From Halovivax cerinus (GTDB lineage: Archaea; Halobacteriota; Halobacteria; Halobacteriales; Natrialbaceae), in assembly GCF_024498195.1 (NCBI RefSeq), contig NZ_CP101824.1:3720001-3784000 (forward strand): 64,000 bases of DNA. The letters run 5' to 3'. The position numbers and the translations under genes were made by a program. The notes beneath the pieces are model-generated. The model saw only the letters and a list, made by a program, of their open reading frames with translations, was not told the DNA's origin and did not search any database. Below, in pieces: positions 19,871 through 29,530 of the stretch. The number at the start of each line of letters is the position of its first letter. Position 1 is the stretch's first letter.

Positions 19871-19954
19871 GACCGGCGCGTATAACCCTTATCAAGCCGA
19901 CCGACACGTATAGCCCGTATCAAGCCGACCGGTGCGTGTACCCCGTATCGAACC
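19871..19954. repeat. Three-copy 28-bp tandem repeat over the DHH promoter
   Basis: Three 28-base units run 19871-19898, 19899-19926 and 19927-19954. All keep GACCG at the start and a TATCAAGCC/TATCGAACC end, with variable bases between. The copy nearest the DHH start contains TATAACCC, which on the minus strand reads as a TTATA box about 27 bases before the ATG at 19853. The array is therefore a triplicated promoter-like segment. It also forms part of the 250-base divergent gap to the PAS kinase. Confidence 0.85.
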
Positions 19955-20107
19955 GACCGGGGCTCGGTACCGTGATCGAAGTCACTTCGATACCCGTGTC
20001 GGGATCGCCCTCTCGGGGCTCGGCGTGGGACTTCGTCGCGCCGAACGGGGAGAGAGGGTTGCACAACCGCCACTACACTTTTACCTGGAAGCGACGAACC
20101 TCGGGTC

Positions 20108-21745
20108 ATGCGCCGTCGTTCCGGGGAAGACCCAGTGTCGGACCGGGACGGGGGAGACCATCGGCCGATTCGGGTTTGCGTCTACGGCGTCGGATCGGTC
20201 GACGGCGAGGAGTTTGCCGCCGCGCTCGCCCGCAAGCGAGACCGATTTCTCGTCGACGTCGTCGACCGACCCGACAGGAAACGGACCGTCGAGTCGGCCG
20301 ATTGCGGCCTTCTCGTGGCCGACGGAGCGGACGACGCGGTGGACGCTGAATCGCTCGAGATGGCCGCCGCAGCGTTCCGTACTGACCCACCTCGTGCGAC
20401 GACGAGTGCGGCGGCATCCGAACGTACCCCACCGAACGACGAACTGACAGCTCGTTCGGAATCGACGGCTGTAGCGCCCGGCGACCCGTCGGCGGTTCCG
20501 GTCGTCCTCGTCGGGCACGGGATCCGGAGCGACCTCGCGGTGCGGGCGTACGAATCGGGAATCGACGACGTCCATCGTCTCGCGAACCGTGATGGGGTCG
20601 CAGACGGTCATCCGCCGACGGAATCTCCAGACGGGGGCCGGGAGACGCTCTCAACCGTAGCGACGGAACTCGCTCACGAAATCGAACGCCTCGTGAGCGA
20701 ACGACGGCGCACAGCCGCACTGTGCGAAGAACGCGACCGGCTCGAGACGATCGTCGATCGGTTTCCCGGCGTCGTCTACCGGTGTCTGGCGGTCCCCGAC
20801 TGGCCGATGGAGTACGTCACCGGAGCGGTCGAAGCGCTCACCGGCTACACGGCCGCCGACCTAGAGCGAAACCGATACAGTTGGGGGCGAGACGTCGTCC
20901 ATCCAGCGGATCGCGAGCGCGTCGCGGACCTCGTGTTCGACGGGCTCGAATCGGCCGGTTCGTTCGAACTCACGTATCGAATCCAGCCCAGAGACGGGAC
21001 GACGAAGTGGGTCTGGGAGCGAGGCACTCGGGTCGAACCGACACCCGACGGGACGCCGCGAATCGAGGGCTACGTCGCCGACGTAACTGACCGGCGCGAG
21101 CGGGCCGAGCAGTTGCAAGTTATCAGCCACCTGCTCCGGCACAACGTCCGCAACGATATGACGGTCGTCCGCGGGTACACGAGCCTGCTCGCCGAGGAAA
21201 CGGATGAATTCGACGACGAGACGACCGTCATGCTCGATCGCATCGACGACCTGTTGACGACGGTCGACAAGACGCAGCCGATCGTCGACGTGTTGACCAC
21301 CCCGCACGAACGCGGCACCGTCGCTGTCGACGAGGCGATCGAACGAGCCGTCGAGACCGTCGAGACGCGCCACGAGGTGGCGCCGAGTCGCGTGTCGGTC
21401 GTCTCGAAACGGGTCCGCGCGATCCCGGAACTCGAACGCGCGTTCGTCGAGGTCGTAGAAAACGCCGTCGTCCACAGCGATGGCGACGAGCCCGAGATCG
21501 AAATTCGGGCGGCGACCGACGACGAGACGGTCGCCGTCTCCGTCGTCGACGACGGCCCGGTGATCCCAGACATGGAGCGAGACATCCTGACTGGTGATCG
21601 AACGCCCGAGCCGCTGTTTCACGGCACCGGCCTCGGCCTCTGGCTCGTCGAGTGGATCGTCAGGCGCTCCGGCGGGTCGCTCTCGTTCGACGAGACCGAC
21701 GAGGGTGGGAACGTCGTGACGCTTACCCTCCCACGCCTCGAGTGA
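20108..21745 (+). CDS. PAS-domain histidine kinase
   Basis: A 545-residue cytosolic kinase with no transmembrane segments. Residues ~20-160 look like a degenerate receiver-type domain broken by an insert (VCVYGVGSVDGEEF ... VPVVLVGHGIRSDLAVRAYESG). A PAS fold follows at ~210-335 (YRCLAVPDWPMEYVTGAVEALTGY, ending YVADVTDR). The H-box is the haloarchaeal form LLRHNVRNDM with His345, then the ATPase motifs VVENAVVHS, VVDDGPVIP and GTGLGLWLVEWI. A CTTTTACC element about 30 bases before the ATG fits a leaderless promoter. Signal and partner are unknown. Confidence 0.88.
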   Translation: MRRRSGEDPVSDRDGGDHRPIRVCVYGVGSVDGEEFAAALARKRDRFLVDVVDRPDRKRTVESADCGLLVADGADDAVDAESLEMAAAAFRTDPPRATTSAAASERTPPNDELTARSESTAVAPGDPSAVPVVLVGHGIRSDLAVRAYESGIDDVHRLANRDGVADGHPPTESPDGGRETLSTVATELAHEIERLVSERRRTAALCEERDRLETIVDRFPGVVYRCLAVPDWPMEYVTGAVEALTGYTAADLERNRYSWGRDVVHPADRERVADLVFDGLESAGSFELTYRIQPRDGTTKWVWERGTRVEPTPDGTPRIEGYVADVTDRRERAEQLQVISHLLRHNVRNDMTVVRGYTSLLAEETDEFDDETTVMLDRIDDLLTTVDKTQPIVDVLTTPHERGTVAVDEAIERAVETVETRHEVAPSRVSVVSKRVRAIPELERAFVEVVENAVVHSDGDEPEIEIRAATDDETVAVSVVDDGPVIPDMERDILTGDRTPEPLFHGTGLGLWLVEWIVRRSGGSLSFDETDEGGNVVTLTLPRLE

Positions 21746-21841
21746 CGAGGCCGCGCGGACGATCGAACGGACCGAACACGGATGGTCGACCGCGACGCCG
21801 CTTCCGCAACGTTTAGCAACGGCAAGCACGGAGTTCCTGAC

Positions 21842-22342
21842 ATGGGCCTGCTCTCCGGGCTATTTCGCTCGAGCGAGATTCTCGGCATCGCCGAGGAGAC
21901 GCTCGAGTTCGTCCTCGAGTCCGCCGAGGCGACGCACCCGAACGAGTACATGGGCTTTCTCAGGGGGACCGAGGCCAGCCGGCTCGGACTCGACCGCGAG
22001 GGACTCGTCATCACCGACGTACTGGTGATGCCCGGAACGACCCAGAACAGCGTCAGCGCGACCGTCAAGACCCACACGATCCCGAACGATACGAAGGCGC
22101 TCGGGAGCGTACACTCCCACCCCAACGGCGTCATCCGGCCCAGCCAGGCCGACCTCGAGACGTTCACCCGCGGGTCGGTCCACGTCATCATCGGCGCGCC
22201 GTACGGACGCCACGACTGGCAGGCGTTCGACTCCGGTGGCGAGCCGACGACCCTGCACGTTATCGACGTCGAACTGCCGGACGAGGAGGACTTCTTTCAC
22301 TTCACGCAGCAGGACATCGACGAGGAGCTACAATGGAACTGA
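21842..22342 (+). CDS. JAMM/MPN+ metalloprotease (desampylase-like)
   Basis: A 166-residue JAB/MPN protein. The catalytic set is complete: Glu35 and the zinc motif H91-S-H93-x7-S101-x2-D104 ([14 protein letters not shown]). Archaeal JAMM enzymes can remove ubiquitin-like SAMP proteins, but this one, with N-terminal [13 protein letters not shown], is not the best-studied desampylase, so substrate is open. The start at 21842 is preferred over 21782. The gene overlaps ribL by ten bases. Confidence 0.87.
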   Translation: MGLLSGLFRSSEILGIAEETLEFVLESAEATHPNEYMGFLRGTEASRLGLDREGLVITDVLVMPGTTQNSVSATVKTHTIPNDTKALGSVHSHPNGVIRPSQADLETFTRGSVHVIIGAPYGRHDWQAFDSGGEPTTLHVIDVELPDEEDFFHFTQQDIDEELQWN

Positions 22343-22854
22343 GCGACGGCGACGAGACGGACGACGGGACGTCGACGCACGACCGGGACGACTCCCGGAC
22401 TACTGACAAGCACGACGACGGGCCAAACGGGACGCTCGTCGTCGCTCAGGGAACGTTCGACATCCTCCACCCCGGGCACGTCCACTACCTGCGGGAGGCG
22501 GCGTCGATGGGCGACGAACTCGTCGTCATCGTCGCGCGTCGATCGAACGTCGATCACAAGGCCCAGCCGATCTGTCCGGCCTCACAGCGACGGGACGTCG
22601 TCGACGCACTGAAGCCGGTCGATCGGGCCATCCTCGGCCACGAGTCCGACATCTTCGTGCCCATCGAGGAACTCGATCCCGACGTGATCGCACTCGGCCA
22701 CGACCAGCACCACGACGAGGACGCCCTCGCCGACGAACTCGAACGTCGCGGCCTCGGGTGCGAGGTCCGCCGGGCGAGCGGGGTCGAGCCGGCCGACGAC
22801 GAACGCTACTCCAGTCGGCGGATCGTCGAACGGATCGTAGAGCGTCGGGGCTGA
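22333..22854 (+). CDS. ribL: FAD synthase (archaeal cytidylyltransferase-type)
   Basis: Transfers AMP from ATP to FMN to make FAD. The nucleotidyltransferase motif [10 protein letters not shown] is at residues 40-49, followed by ARRSNVDHK and the C-terminal SSRRIVERI. The first ~30 residues are an acidic, probably disordered extension partly encoded inside the JAMM gene; no ATG or GTG closer to the fold is available, so the start at 22333 seems real. The ten-base overlap implies translational coupling with the JAMM gene. ribH lies 1.5 kb downstream on the other strand. Confidence 0.92.
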   Translation: MELSDGDETDDGTSTHDRDDSRTTDKHDDGPNGTLVVAQGTFDILHPGHVHYLREAASMGDELVVIVARRSNVDHKAQPICPASQRRDVVDALKPVDRAILGHESDIFVPIEELDPDVIALGHDQHHDEDALADELERRGLGCEVRRASGVEPADDERYSSRRIVERIVERRG

Positions 22855-22887
22855 GCGTCGTCGACCACCGTCGGGAGACCGGGACCG

Positions 22888-23034
22888 TCACGTTCGGCGT
22901 ACGACCAGCACGACGACACCGACGAGGAGCAACCCGATACCCCACCACAGCGAGTCGCCTGGGAGGCCGATCAGTGCGAGGGTGACGAGTCCCGAGGAGA
23001 CGAGGGACCAGCCGATAGTCGTTCGGTAGGTCAT
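22888..23034 (-). CDS. Small two-helix membrane protein (48 aa)
   Basis: A short complete frame on the minus strand starting ATG at 23034 and ending TGA at 22888-22890. The 48-residue product has two hydrophobic helices, SLVSSGLVTLALIGL and WGIGLLLVGVVVLVV, separated by PGDSLWW, and ends RRT. The composition is that of a real membrane microprotein rather than a shadow frame. Function is unknown. It is convergent with ribL and 125 bases downstream of the aminotransferase end. Confidence 0.6.
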   Translation of the reverse strand: MTYRTTIGWSLVSSGLVTLALIGLPGDSLWWGIGLLLVGVVVLVVRRT

Positions 23035-23159
23035 TGTGCGCTCTTCACCGTCGAGCAAGGTAGAAGGCAGGGGGAGTTCGCAGGTACTGAGTCGGCATCG
23101 ACGGAAGACGGCGGTGAACGGAACCCGACTCGATTTTGCGTGTGAAAACGGCTGGGGCT

Positions 23160-24302
23160 TCAGAGGTAACCGGCGTCGACGAGTCGCTCGACGCCCTCGC
23201 GGAGGCGCTCCTCGCTGGCGGCGTAGGAGAGACGGGCGTAGCCGGGGGCGCCGAAGGCGCTGCCGGGGACGGTCGCGACGTGGGCGTCTTCGAGTGCGCC
23301 CTCACACCACTCGGTATCCGGTGACTCGACCGGTAGCATCATGTAGAACGCGCCGTCGGGCGTGGGCACGTCGACGCCCGCGTCGGCGAACAGGTCGAGC
23401 AGAAGATCGCGGCGATCTTCGAACGCGTCGACCATCTGGTCGACGGCGTCGTCGGTGTGTTCGAGCGCCTCGACGCCGGCGTGCTGGACGAAGTTGGTCG
23501 CACAGGAGACGGAGTGACTGTGGAGTTTTCCCGCCTGGTCGATCAGGTCCTCGGGCCCGGCGAAGTAGCCGAGCCGCCAGCCGGTCATCGAGTAGGCCTT
23601 CGAGAACCCGTTGACCGTGATCGTCCGATCGGCCATCCCGTCGAGTGAGCCGAGGCTGGTCGGGTCGGTGTCGTAGGTGATCTCGCCGTAGATCTCGTCG
23701 GCGACGACGGTGACGTCGTGATCGACGGCGAGGTCGCGAACGCCCTCCAGCGCGGCGTCGGAGTAGACCGCGCCCGTCGGGTTCGACGGCGAGTTGACGA
23801 TCAGCAGGTCCGTCGAGTCCGAGATCACGTTCTCGAGATCGGTGAGGGCGGGTTCGAGCCGGAAGTCGTACGGCGAGAGGTCGACGCGGACGAGCGACCC
23901 GCCGGCGAGTTTCACCATCGCTTCGTAGGAGACCCACGCCGGGTCGAGCAGGACGACCTCGTCGCCCTCGTCGACGAGCGTCTGGGTGACCTCGTACAGC
24001 GACTGCTTTGCGCCGGGCGTGACGATCACGTTCTCCGGACCGTGGTCGAGACCGTCGGCCCGTAGCTTCGCGGCGATCGCCTCGCGGAGTTTCTGAATCC
24101 CGTTCGAGGTGGTGTAGCCGGTGTGACCGGCGTCCATGGCGGCCTTGCCGGCCTCGACGACGTTCTCCGGCGTCGGGAAGTCGGGTTCACCGACGCTCAG
24201 GTCGACGACGTCGGCGCCCTCGGCCTCGAGTTCGGAGGCGAGCGCCGAGATGGCGAGCGTGGCGGACGGTTCGACTCTCGTAACGCGGTCTGCGTAGTGC
24301 AT
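23160..24302 (-). CDS. Class I/II pyridoxal-phosphate aminotransferase (aspartate-type)
   Basis: A 380-residue fold-type I aminotransferase. The PLP-lysine motif is NGFSKAYSMTGWRLGY; NSPSNPTGAVY, ADEIYGEITY and the C-terminal RLSYA (substrate carboxylate Arg) are in place. The closest family is the archaeal aspartate/aromatic aminotransferase Ib group, so transfer between aspartate or another amino acid and 2-oxoglutarate is expected; exact specificity is not readable. It follows ribH by 41 bases on the same strand. Confidence 0.9.
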   Translation of the reverse strand: MHYADRVTRVEPSATLAISALASELEAEGADVVDLSVGEPDFPTPENVVEAGKAAMDAGHTGYTTSNGIQKLREAIAAKLRADGLDHGPENVIVTPGAKQSLYEVTQTLVDEGDEVVLLDPAWVSYEAMVKLAGGSLVRVDLSPYDFRLEPALTDLENVISDSTDLLIVNSPSNPTGAVYSDAALEGVRDLAVDHDVTVVADEIYGEITYDTDPTSLGSLDGMADRTITVNGFSKAYSMTGWRLGYFAGPEDLIDQAGKLHSHSVSCATNFVQHAGVEALEHTDDAVDQMVDAFEDRRDLLLDLFADAGVDVPTPDGAFYMMLPVESPDTEWCEGALEDAHVATVPGSAFGAPGYARLSYAASEERLREGVERLVDAGYL

Positions 24303-24343
24303 GCTGAATGTATCTCGTGGTGTGATTGTGCGTGACGCTCCGC

Positions 24344-24754
24344 TCAGGCCGCCGGCAGCGCGTCGAGCAGGTCGAGCGCGCCGTCGACGGCCTTCTGGGC
24401 GTTCTCGACGCGCTCGCGCGCTTCGGCCGCGGACATCCCGGGCCCGGTCACGCCGAACGTGACCGGCGTGTCCCGGTCGAGGCTCACGTCGGACAGCCGC
24501 TGGGCGGTCGCGTCGCTGATCACCTGGTCGTGGTCCGTGTCGCCGGTGATGACGCTCCCGACGACCACCACGGCGTCGATTTCGTCGCGGCGGGCGAGGC
24601 GATCGGCCGCCAGCGGCGCGTCGTAGACGCCGGGGATCGGCACGACGGCGCCGATTTCGGCGCCCGCGTCGGCCGCCGCCTCGCGGGCCGCCACCTCCAT
24701 CTCCTCGGTGATCGGCCGGTTGAACTGCGCGACCACCAGTCCGAGCGTGGGCAT
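24344..24754 (-). CDS. ribH: 6,7-dimethyl-8-ribityllumazine synthase
   Basis: Condenses 5-amino-6-ribitylaminouracil with 3,4-dihydroxy-2-butanone 4-phosphate in riboflavin synthesis. The 136-residue protein has the family landmarks VAQFNRPITEEM, VPGVYDAPLAADRLA (as IPGVYDAP), VVVGSVITGDTDHDQVI and PVTFGV. The start at 24754 removes a non-conserved 30-residue extension. It complements ribL nearby, but the two are not in one operon. Confidence 0.94.
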   Translation of the reverse strand: MPTLGLVVAQFNRPITEEMEVAAREAAADAGAEIGAVVPIPGVYDAPLAADRLARRDEIDAVVVVGSVITGDTDHDQVISDATAQRLSDVSLDRDTPVTFGVTGPGMSAAEARERVENAQKAVDGALDLLDALPAA

Positions 24755-24884
24755 ACGCGAGGCGTCGCGTGGACGCCTAAAAGAGGTACCGTTCCTGGCG
24801 AGATCGGGCGCGGTCGAAACGACGGCGGAAGCCGAGAAACGCACGCGTGAACCGGTTCGGACGCCGCCGACGCACGACCTCGAC

Positions 24885-26306
24885 TCACTCGCCGGAATCG
24901 CCGGCGGACGGGTGCTCGTCCGCGGGCACCTGCTGGAGGTGGCAGGCCGCCCGCTCGCCGTCCGGGTGGCGGCGCTCGCAGACGCTCTCGTAGCGCTCCC
25001 GGAGCGTCGCCGCGGCGGCCTCCCACTCGCCGTCGACGAGCTCGGAGAGGGCCGCGTCGACGCGCTCGGCCTCGGCCGGCGGCAGGGCCTCCTCGAACAG
25101 TCGGTCGCGGAGACCGGCGACCGACACGCCCTCGTCTCCGTCGCCCTCGACCGGTTCGAGGCTCACCTCGTGATCCTCGATACGCGCCCGGACGTCCATC
25201 ACTGCGCGGTACTGGTTCTGCGAGAGCGGGAGGTCGTCCGGCGGGATGACCTTCGGACACCGCGTCCGGAACCGACAGCCAGAGGGCGGGTTTCGCGGCG
25301 ACGGCACGTCACCCGAAAGCGTCTCCAGTTCGCGGTCGGCCTCGGCAGTCGAAGCGCGCGGGACACTCTCTAGGAGCGCCTCGGTGTAGGGATGTTGCGG
25401 GTTCTCGAAGAGTTCGTCCGCGGGGGCGATCTCGACGATCTCGCCCAGGTACATGACCGCAATCCGGTCGCAGATGTGGCGGATGACCCCCAGGTCGTGG
25501 CTGATGAACAGGTACGTGAGGTCGAACTCGTCCTGGAGTTCCTCCAGCAGGTTCAGGACCTGGGCCTGCACCGAGACGTCGAGCGCGCTGGTCGGTTCGT
25601 CCAGCACTAGGAAGTCCGGGTCAAGCGCGAGCGCCCGTGCGATACCGACGCGCTGGCGCTGGCCGCCCGAGAACTCGTGTGGGTACCGATCGAACTGGTC
25701 GGCGGAGAGCCCGACCCGCTCTAACAGCTCCGCGACGCGCTCTCGGCGCTCGTCGGGCGTACCCACGCCGTGAACGTCGAGCGCCTGACGCACGCTCGCG
25801 CCGATCGTCATCCGCGGGTCCAGGCTCGAGAACGGGTCCTGGAAGATCACCTGGGCGCGACGACGGAACGGCGTGAGGTCGTCGAGGTTCTCGAGGTCCT
25901 GCCCGTCGAACTCGACGGTGCCGCCGGTCGGCTCCTGCAACCGCAGCAGCGTCTCGCCGGTGGTGGACTTCCCGCAACCGGACTCGCCGACCAGGCCGAG
26001 CGTTTCGCCCTCGCGGACGTCGAAGCTGACGCCGTCGACGGCTCGGATCGCCGTCGGCTCCTGCCCGAGCAGTCGATCGTACAGCGTGTCGTCCTCGTAG
26101 AAGTACTTCTGCAGGTTCCGAACGCGAACGAGCGGGCTCTCGCCAGGTTCGTCCGCCGTCGCGGGCGTCGGCCCCGTCGGCGCCGGTTCGTCGTCGGGTA
26201 CCTCGCCGACGGGAACGCCACCATAGCGCTCGTCGCCCGGGTGCTCGGTACCCCCACGATCGTCACCCGTTCGTTCGTCCCCGCGGATCGGTCGTTCGCT
26301 ACTCAT
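24885..26306 (-). CDS. Dipeptide/oligopeptide ABC transporter ATP-binding protein (DppF/OppF type)
   Basis: Second ATPase of the importer, 473 residues. Walker A is [14 protein letters not shown], signature [15 protein letters not shown], Walker B FLVLDEP, and the C-terminal oligopeptide-transporter extension contains [11 protein letters not shown]. It carries an acidic ~50-residue N-terminal extension and a ~100-residue C-terminal tail beyond the usual end, with a Cys/His pattern [15 protein letters not shown]. Its ATG overlaps the preceding ATPase gene by eight bases. It is the last gene of the operon. Confidence 0.92.
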   Translation of the reverse strand: MSSERPIRGDERTGDDRGGTEHPGDERYGGVPVGEVPDDEPAPTGPTPATADEPGESPLVRVRNLQKYFYEDDTLYDRLLGQEPTAIRAVDGVSFDVREGETLGLVGESGCGKSTTGETLLRLQEPTGGTVEFDGQDLENLDDLTPFRRRAQVIFQDPFSSLDPRMTIGASVRQALDVHGVGTPDERRERVAELLERVGLSADQFDRYPHEFSGGQRQRVGIARALALDPDFLVLDEPTSALDVSVQAQVLNLLEELQDEFDLTYLFISHDLGVIRHICDRIAVMYLGEIVEIAPADELFENPQHPYTEALLESVPRASTAEADRELETLSGDVPSPRNPPSGCRFRTRCPKVIPPDDLPLSQNQYRAVMDVRARIEDHEVSLEPVEGDGDEGVSVAGLRDRLFEEALPPAEAERVDAALSELVDGEWEAAAATLRERYESVCERRHPDGERAACHLQQVPADEHPSAGDSGE

Positions 26307-27468
26307 CGAAGTATCCCTCCGGGAGCGCTCGGGTCGGATCGTAGTCGTGGTCGGCGAGGTAACACTTCGCGGCGTGGTCCTCGCTCCCCTCGGCGTCGAA
26401 GGATGGCGGCTTCTCGAGACACTCCTCCATGGCTTTCGGGCAGCGATCCGCGAAGTAACACCGGTCCTCCATCTCGTCGTCGAGCAGGCTCGGCACGTTG
26501 CCAGGGATGGGGTCGAGTTGCTTCCCGGGGTCGTCCACGTCGGGACTCGACCCGATGAGTCCGCGAGTGTACGGATGGACAGGGTCGTCGAACACGTCGG
26601 CGAGCGAGCCGCGCTCGACGAGTTCGCCGGCGTACATCACGAGGACGCGATCACTCATTCGGGCGATAACGCCGAGGTTGTGCGTGATCAGGACGATCGT
26701 CATTCCCGTCTCCGCCTGGAGTTCGTCCAGCAGTTCCAGAATTTGGGCCTGGATCGTGACGTCGAGGGCGGTCGTGGGCTCGTCGGCGATCAGCACGTCC
26801 GGCTCGCCGGCCAGCGCCTGGGCGACCATCGCCCGCTGGAGCATCCCGCCGGAGAACTGGTGAGGGTACTCCTCGGCTCGTTCGGCGGGATCCGGAATGC
26901 CCACGAGTTCCAGCAGTTCGATCGCCCGCGCCCGGCTCTCCTCGGTGAGGTACCCTTTCCCCGGCATCGCCCCGCCGATCAGGAACTTGCCGAGGCCGTA
27001 GCCCTGGGTCCGCGAGCGGGTCGAGCGCGGGTCCGCGGTCGCGCGACGCTGGACTTCGACCGCTTCTGCGATCTGCTCGCCGACCGGCAGCGACGGATTC
27101 AGACTGCTCGCGGGATCCTGGAAGATCGTCGCGAAGCTCTGGCCGCGAAGCGCCCGCCGGTGTCGTGCGGAGAGCCGGCGGACGTCGACGAAGTCGCCGT
27201 CGACGGCCGCCGGAACGTCGGACGCCGTCTCCTCGGCGAGGTCGGCGTTGCGGTACCAGATCTCCCCGTCGACGATCCGGCCGGGATCGTCGACCAGGTC
27301 GATCAGCGAGAGTGCGGTGACGCTCTTGCCCGACCCGGACTCCCCGACGATTCCGAGGACCTCACCCGCCTCGACGTCGAATGAGATGCCCTCGACGGCG
27401 TTTACCTGGCCCTCCTCGGTGAAGAAGCGCGTCGTCAGGTCGCGGACGCGAAGGAGATCGCGCGCCAT
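26299..27468 (-). CDS. Dipeptide/oligopeptide ABC transporter ATP-binding protein (DppD/OppD type)
   Basis: First ATPase of the importer, 389 residues. Walker [15 protein letters not shown], signature [16 protein letters not shown] and Walker B VLIADEP are intact; an insertion of ~40 residues after [22 protein letters not shown] ([17 protein letters not shown]) is typical of this subfamily. The C-terminus carries [16 protein letters not shown]. The start at 27468 shares one base with the permease stop (TGATG). It energises uptake by the two permeases upstream. Confidence 0.92.
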   Translation of the reverse strand: MARDLLRVRDLTTRFFTEEGQVNAVEGISFDVEAGEVLGIVGESGSGKSVTALSLIDLVDDPGRIVDGEIWYRNADLAEETASDVPAAVDGDFVDVRRLSARHRRALRGQSFATIFQDPASSLNPSLPVGEQIAEAVEVQRRATADPRSTRSRTQGYGLGKFLIGGAMPGKGYLTEESRARAIELLELVGIPDPAERAEEYPHQFSGGMLQRAMVAQALAGEPDVLIADEPTTALDVTIQAQILELLDELQAETGMTIVLITHNLGVIARMSDRVLVMYAGELVERGSLADVFDDPVHPYTRGLIGSSPDVDDPGKQLDPIPGNVPSLLDDEMEDRCYFADRCPKAMEECLEKPPSFDAEGSEDHAAKCYLADHDYDPTRALPEGYFDE

Positions 27469-28487
27469 CAGACACCACCCTCCCCCTGGTCGATACCGGG
27501 GTCGAGTGCGTCCCGGAGCCAGTCGCCGATGAGGTTGACACCGACGACCGCGACGACGATACCGACGCCGGGGACGGTCGCGACCCACCACGCCGACGAG
27601 AGGTAGTTCCGGCCCTGGGCGATGTCGATCCCCCAGGAGAGGTTGGCCCCCGAGAACCCGAGGAAGGAGAGGGCGCTCTCTAAGAGGATGATCGCGGCGA
27701 CCTGAATCGTCGCGAGGACCAGGATCGGCGTCACGCTGTTGGGGAGCACGTGCTTGAGGAGGATCGTCCTGTCCGTGGCCCCCAGACTCCGGGCGGCTTT
27801 GACGTACTCCTCGTTGCGAACCGACAGTGCCTCGCCGCGGGCCACGCGGGCGAACCACACCCAGTTGACCAGCGCGACGACGACGATCACAGTCCCCGGT
27901 AACACGGTATCTGCCGGCATCTCGGGTGTGATTCCGAGCCAGTGGAACGGGTCGGGGATCGGGACGGCCTGCTGGCCCCAGAGCCCGATCAGCGCGATCG
28001 CCAGCACGAGCGACGGGAACGCCAGCATGACGTCCGCGGCCCGCATCAGGCCGTCGTCGAGGCGCCCGCCGTAGTAGCCAGCGACTAACCCAACGGTGAC
28101 GCCGAACCCGACCGCCAGGGCCGTGCCGAACAGGCCCACCAGCAGGGAGGTCCGCGCCCCGAACAAGACCCTGCTGAGGACGTCCCGGCCGACGGGATCC
28201 GTCCCGAGTGGATGGGATACGGTGGCGTCGATCTGGACGCGCTCTTGGACGATCTCGATGTCGCCGTCGTCGGTCATCTGGTTCGTCGTCTGGTTCTCGG
28301 TGGTGCTGAACCCAAGCGGTGGCAAGTTCGCGTCACCGGGGTTCGTGTCCGTCGGATCGTGCGGTGCCAGGATCGGTGCGAAGGTGGCCGCGAGCAGGAC
28401 GAACGCGACCAGAGCGATGCCGAGCTTCGCGAGGAAGCTCCGGCGTAATTCCGAGGAGAGACTCCGTCGTAATCGGTCAGAGATCAT
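27468..28487 (-). CDS. Dipeptide/oligopeptide ABC transporter permease (DppC type)
   Basis: A 339-residue inner-membrane permease with about six helices. The N-terminal helix is IALVAFVLLAATFAPILAP; an extracellular segment carries the family PLGTDPVGRDVLSRVLFGARTSL block, and the EAA loop is EYVKAARSLGATDRTILLKH. It starts at 28487, overlapping the DppB stop by one base (TAATG), and ends in a TGATG overlap with the ATPase, so this operon is tightly coupled. Confidence 0.92.
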   Translation of the reverse strand: MISDRLRRSLSSELRRSFLAKLGIALVAFVLLAATFAPILAPHDPTDTNPGDANLPPLGFSTTENQTTNQMTDDGDIEIVQERVQIDATVSHPLGTDPVGRDVLSRVLFGARTSLLVGLFGTALAVGFGVTVGLVAGYYGGRLDDGLMRAADVMLAFPSLVLAIALIGLWGQQAVPIPDPFHWLGITPEMPADTVLPGTVIVVVALVNWVWFARVARGEALSVRNEEYVKAARSLGATDRTILLKHVLPNSVTPILVLATIQVAAIILLESALSFLGFSGANLSWGIDIAQGRNYLSSAWWVATVPGVGIVVAVVGVNLIGDWLRDALDPGIDQGEGGV

Positions 28488-29521
28488 TATTCGTATCCCA
28501 CCTGTGGATTGAGATAGGCGTACAGCGCGTCGACTGCCGTGTTCAGAACGACGAAACTCGTACCGATGACGATCAGCGACCCCTGGATGATCGGCCAGTC
28601 GCGGACGTTGATCGACTCGATCAACAGCGTTCCCAGGCCCGGCCAAGCGAACACCGCTTCAGTGATGACGGCCCCGCCGATGAGCGTCCCGAGCTGGAGG
28701 CCGAGCACCGTGATGATCGGAATGAGGGTGTTTCGCAGCGCGTGACGGTACCGGACCAACGTCTCCGGCAAACCCTTGGCCCGCGCGGCGTCGACGTACT
28801 CTTTACCGAGTTCGTCGAGCATGCCGCTACGGGTCAACCGGGTTATCAGCGCCGTGAAGTACGTTCCGAGCGTCGTCGCGGGCAATGCGATGTACCAGAG
28901 CCACGTCCGGAGGGTCTCGACGAACGCGCCGACGTCGAGCGGCGCACCGACCGAGAGGCCACCCTCGAACCGCACCCACACGAGCTGGCCGAACGCGTCG
29001 GCGAACCCGACCGGCCGGGTACTCGTCGGAAAGAGGTCGAACTGGACGGAAAGTACCAGGATGAGCATGATCCCCAGCCAGAAGTTCGGGGTCGAGATGC
29101 CCAGCAGGGAAAAGAGCGTGGCACCGTAGTCTGCGGGCTCGTGACGGCGCGTGGCGGCGACGACACCGAGCGGAATCGACAGTACCATCGCGACCAGGCT
29201 CGAGGCGACGGCGAGTTCCACGGTCGCCGGGACGCGTCCGAAGACGATCTCGCTGGCCGGGAGTCCGCGTCGATACGAGTAGCCCATGTCTCCCTGGACC
29301 AGGCCCGCGAGGTACTCCCCGTACTGGACGTACAGCGGCTGGTCGAGACCCAGATCAGACGCGATGCGCCGCTTGAGCTCCGGACTCGCGTCCAGTGGAG
29401 CGATGAACGTGACCGGGTCGCCGGGAGAGATGACGCGGAGTACGAACACGACGGTTATGACTCCCCAGACGACCAGGACGCCCTGTAGCGTTCGTTTGAC
29501 GAGGAACCGTCCCAGGGACAT
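28487..29521 (-). CDS. Dipeptide/oligopeptide ABC transporter permease (DppB type)
   Basis: A 344-residue permease with about six helices, the first being LQGVLVVWGVITVVFVL. The EAA-type cytoplasmic loop is EYVDAARAKGLPETLVRYRH followed by ALRNTLIPIITVLGLQLG, standard for DppB. It pairs with the DppC protein to form the membrane channel. The gene begins nine bases after the binding-protein gene ends and overlaps dppC by one base. Confidence 0.92.
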   Translation of the reverse strand: MSLGRFLVKRTLQGVLVVWGVITVVFVLRVISPGDPVTFIAPLDASPELKRRIASDLGLDQPLYVQYGEYLAGLVQGDMGYSYRRGLPASEIVFGRVPATVELAVASSLVAMVLSIPLGVVAATRRHEPADYGATLFSLLGISTPNFWLGIMLILVLSVQFDLFPTSTRPVGFADAFGQLVWVRFEGGLSVGAPLDVGAFVETLRTWLWYIALPATTLGTYFTALITRLTRSGMLDELGKEYVDAARAKGLPETLVRYRHALRNTLIPIITVLGLQLGTLIGGAVITEAVFAWPGLGTLLIESINVRDWPIIQGSLIVIGTSFVVLNTAVDALYAYLNPQVGYE

Positions 29522-29530
29522 TGAACGGCG

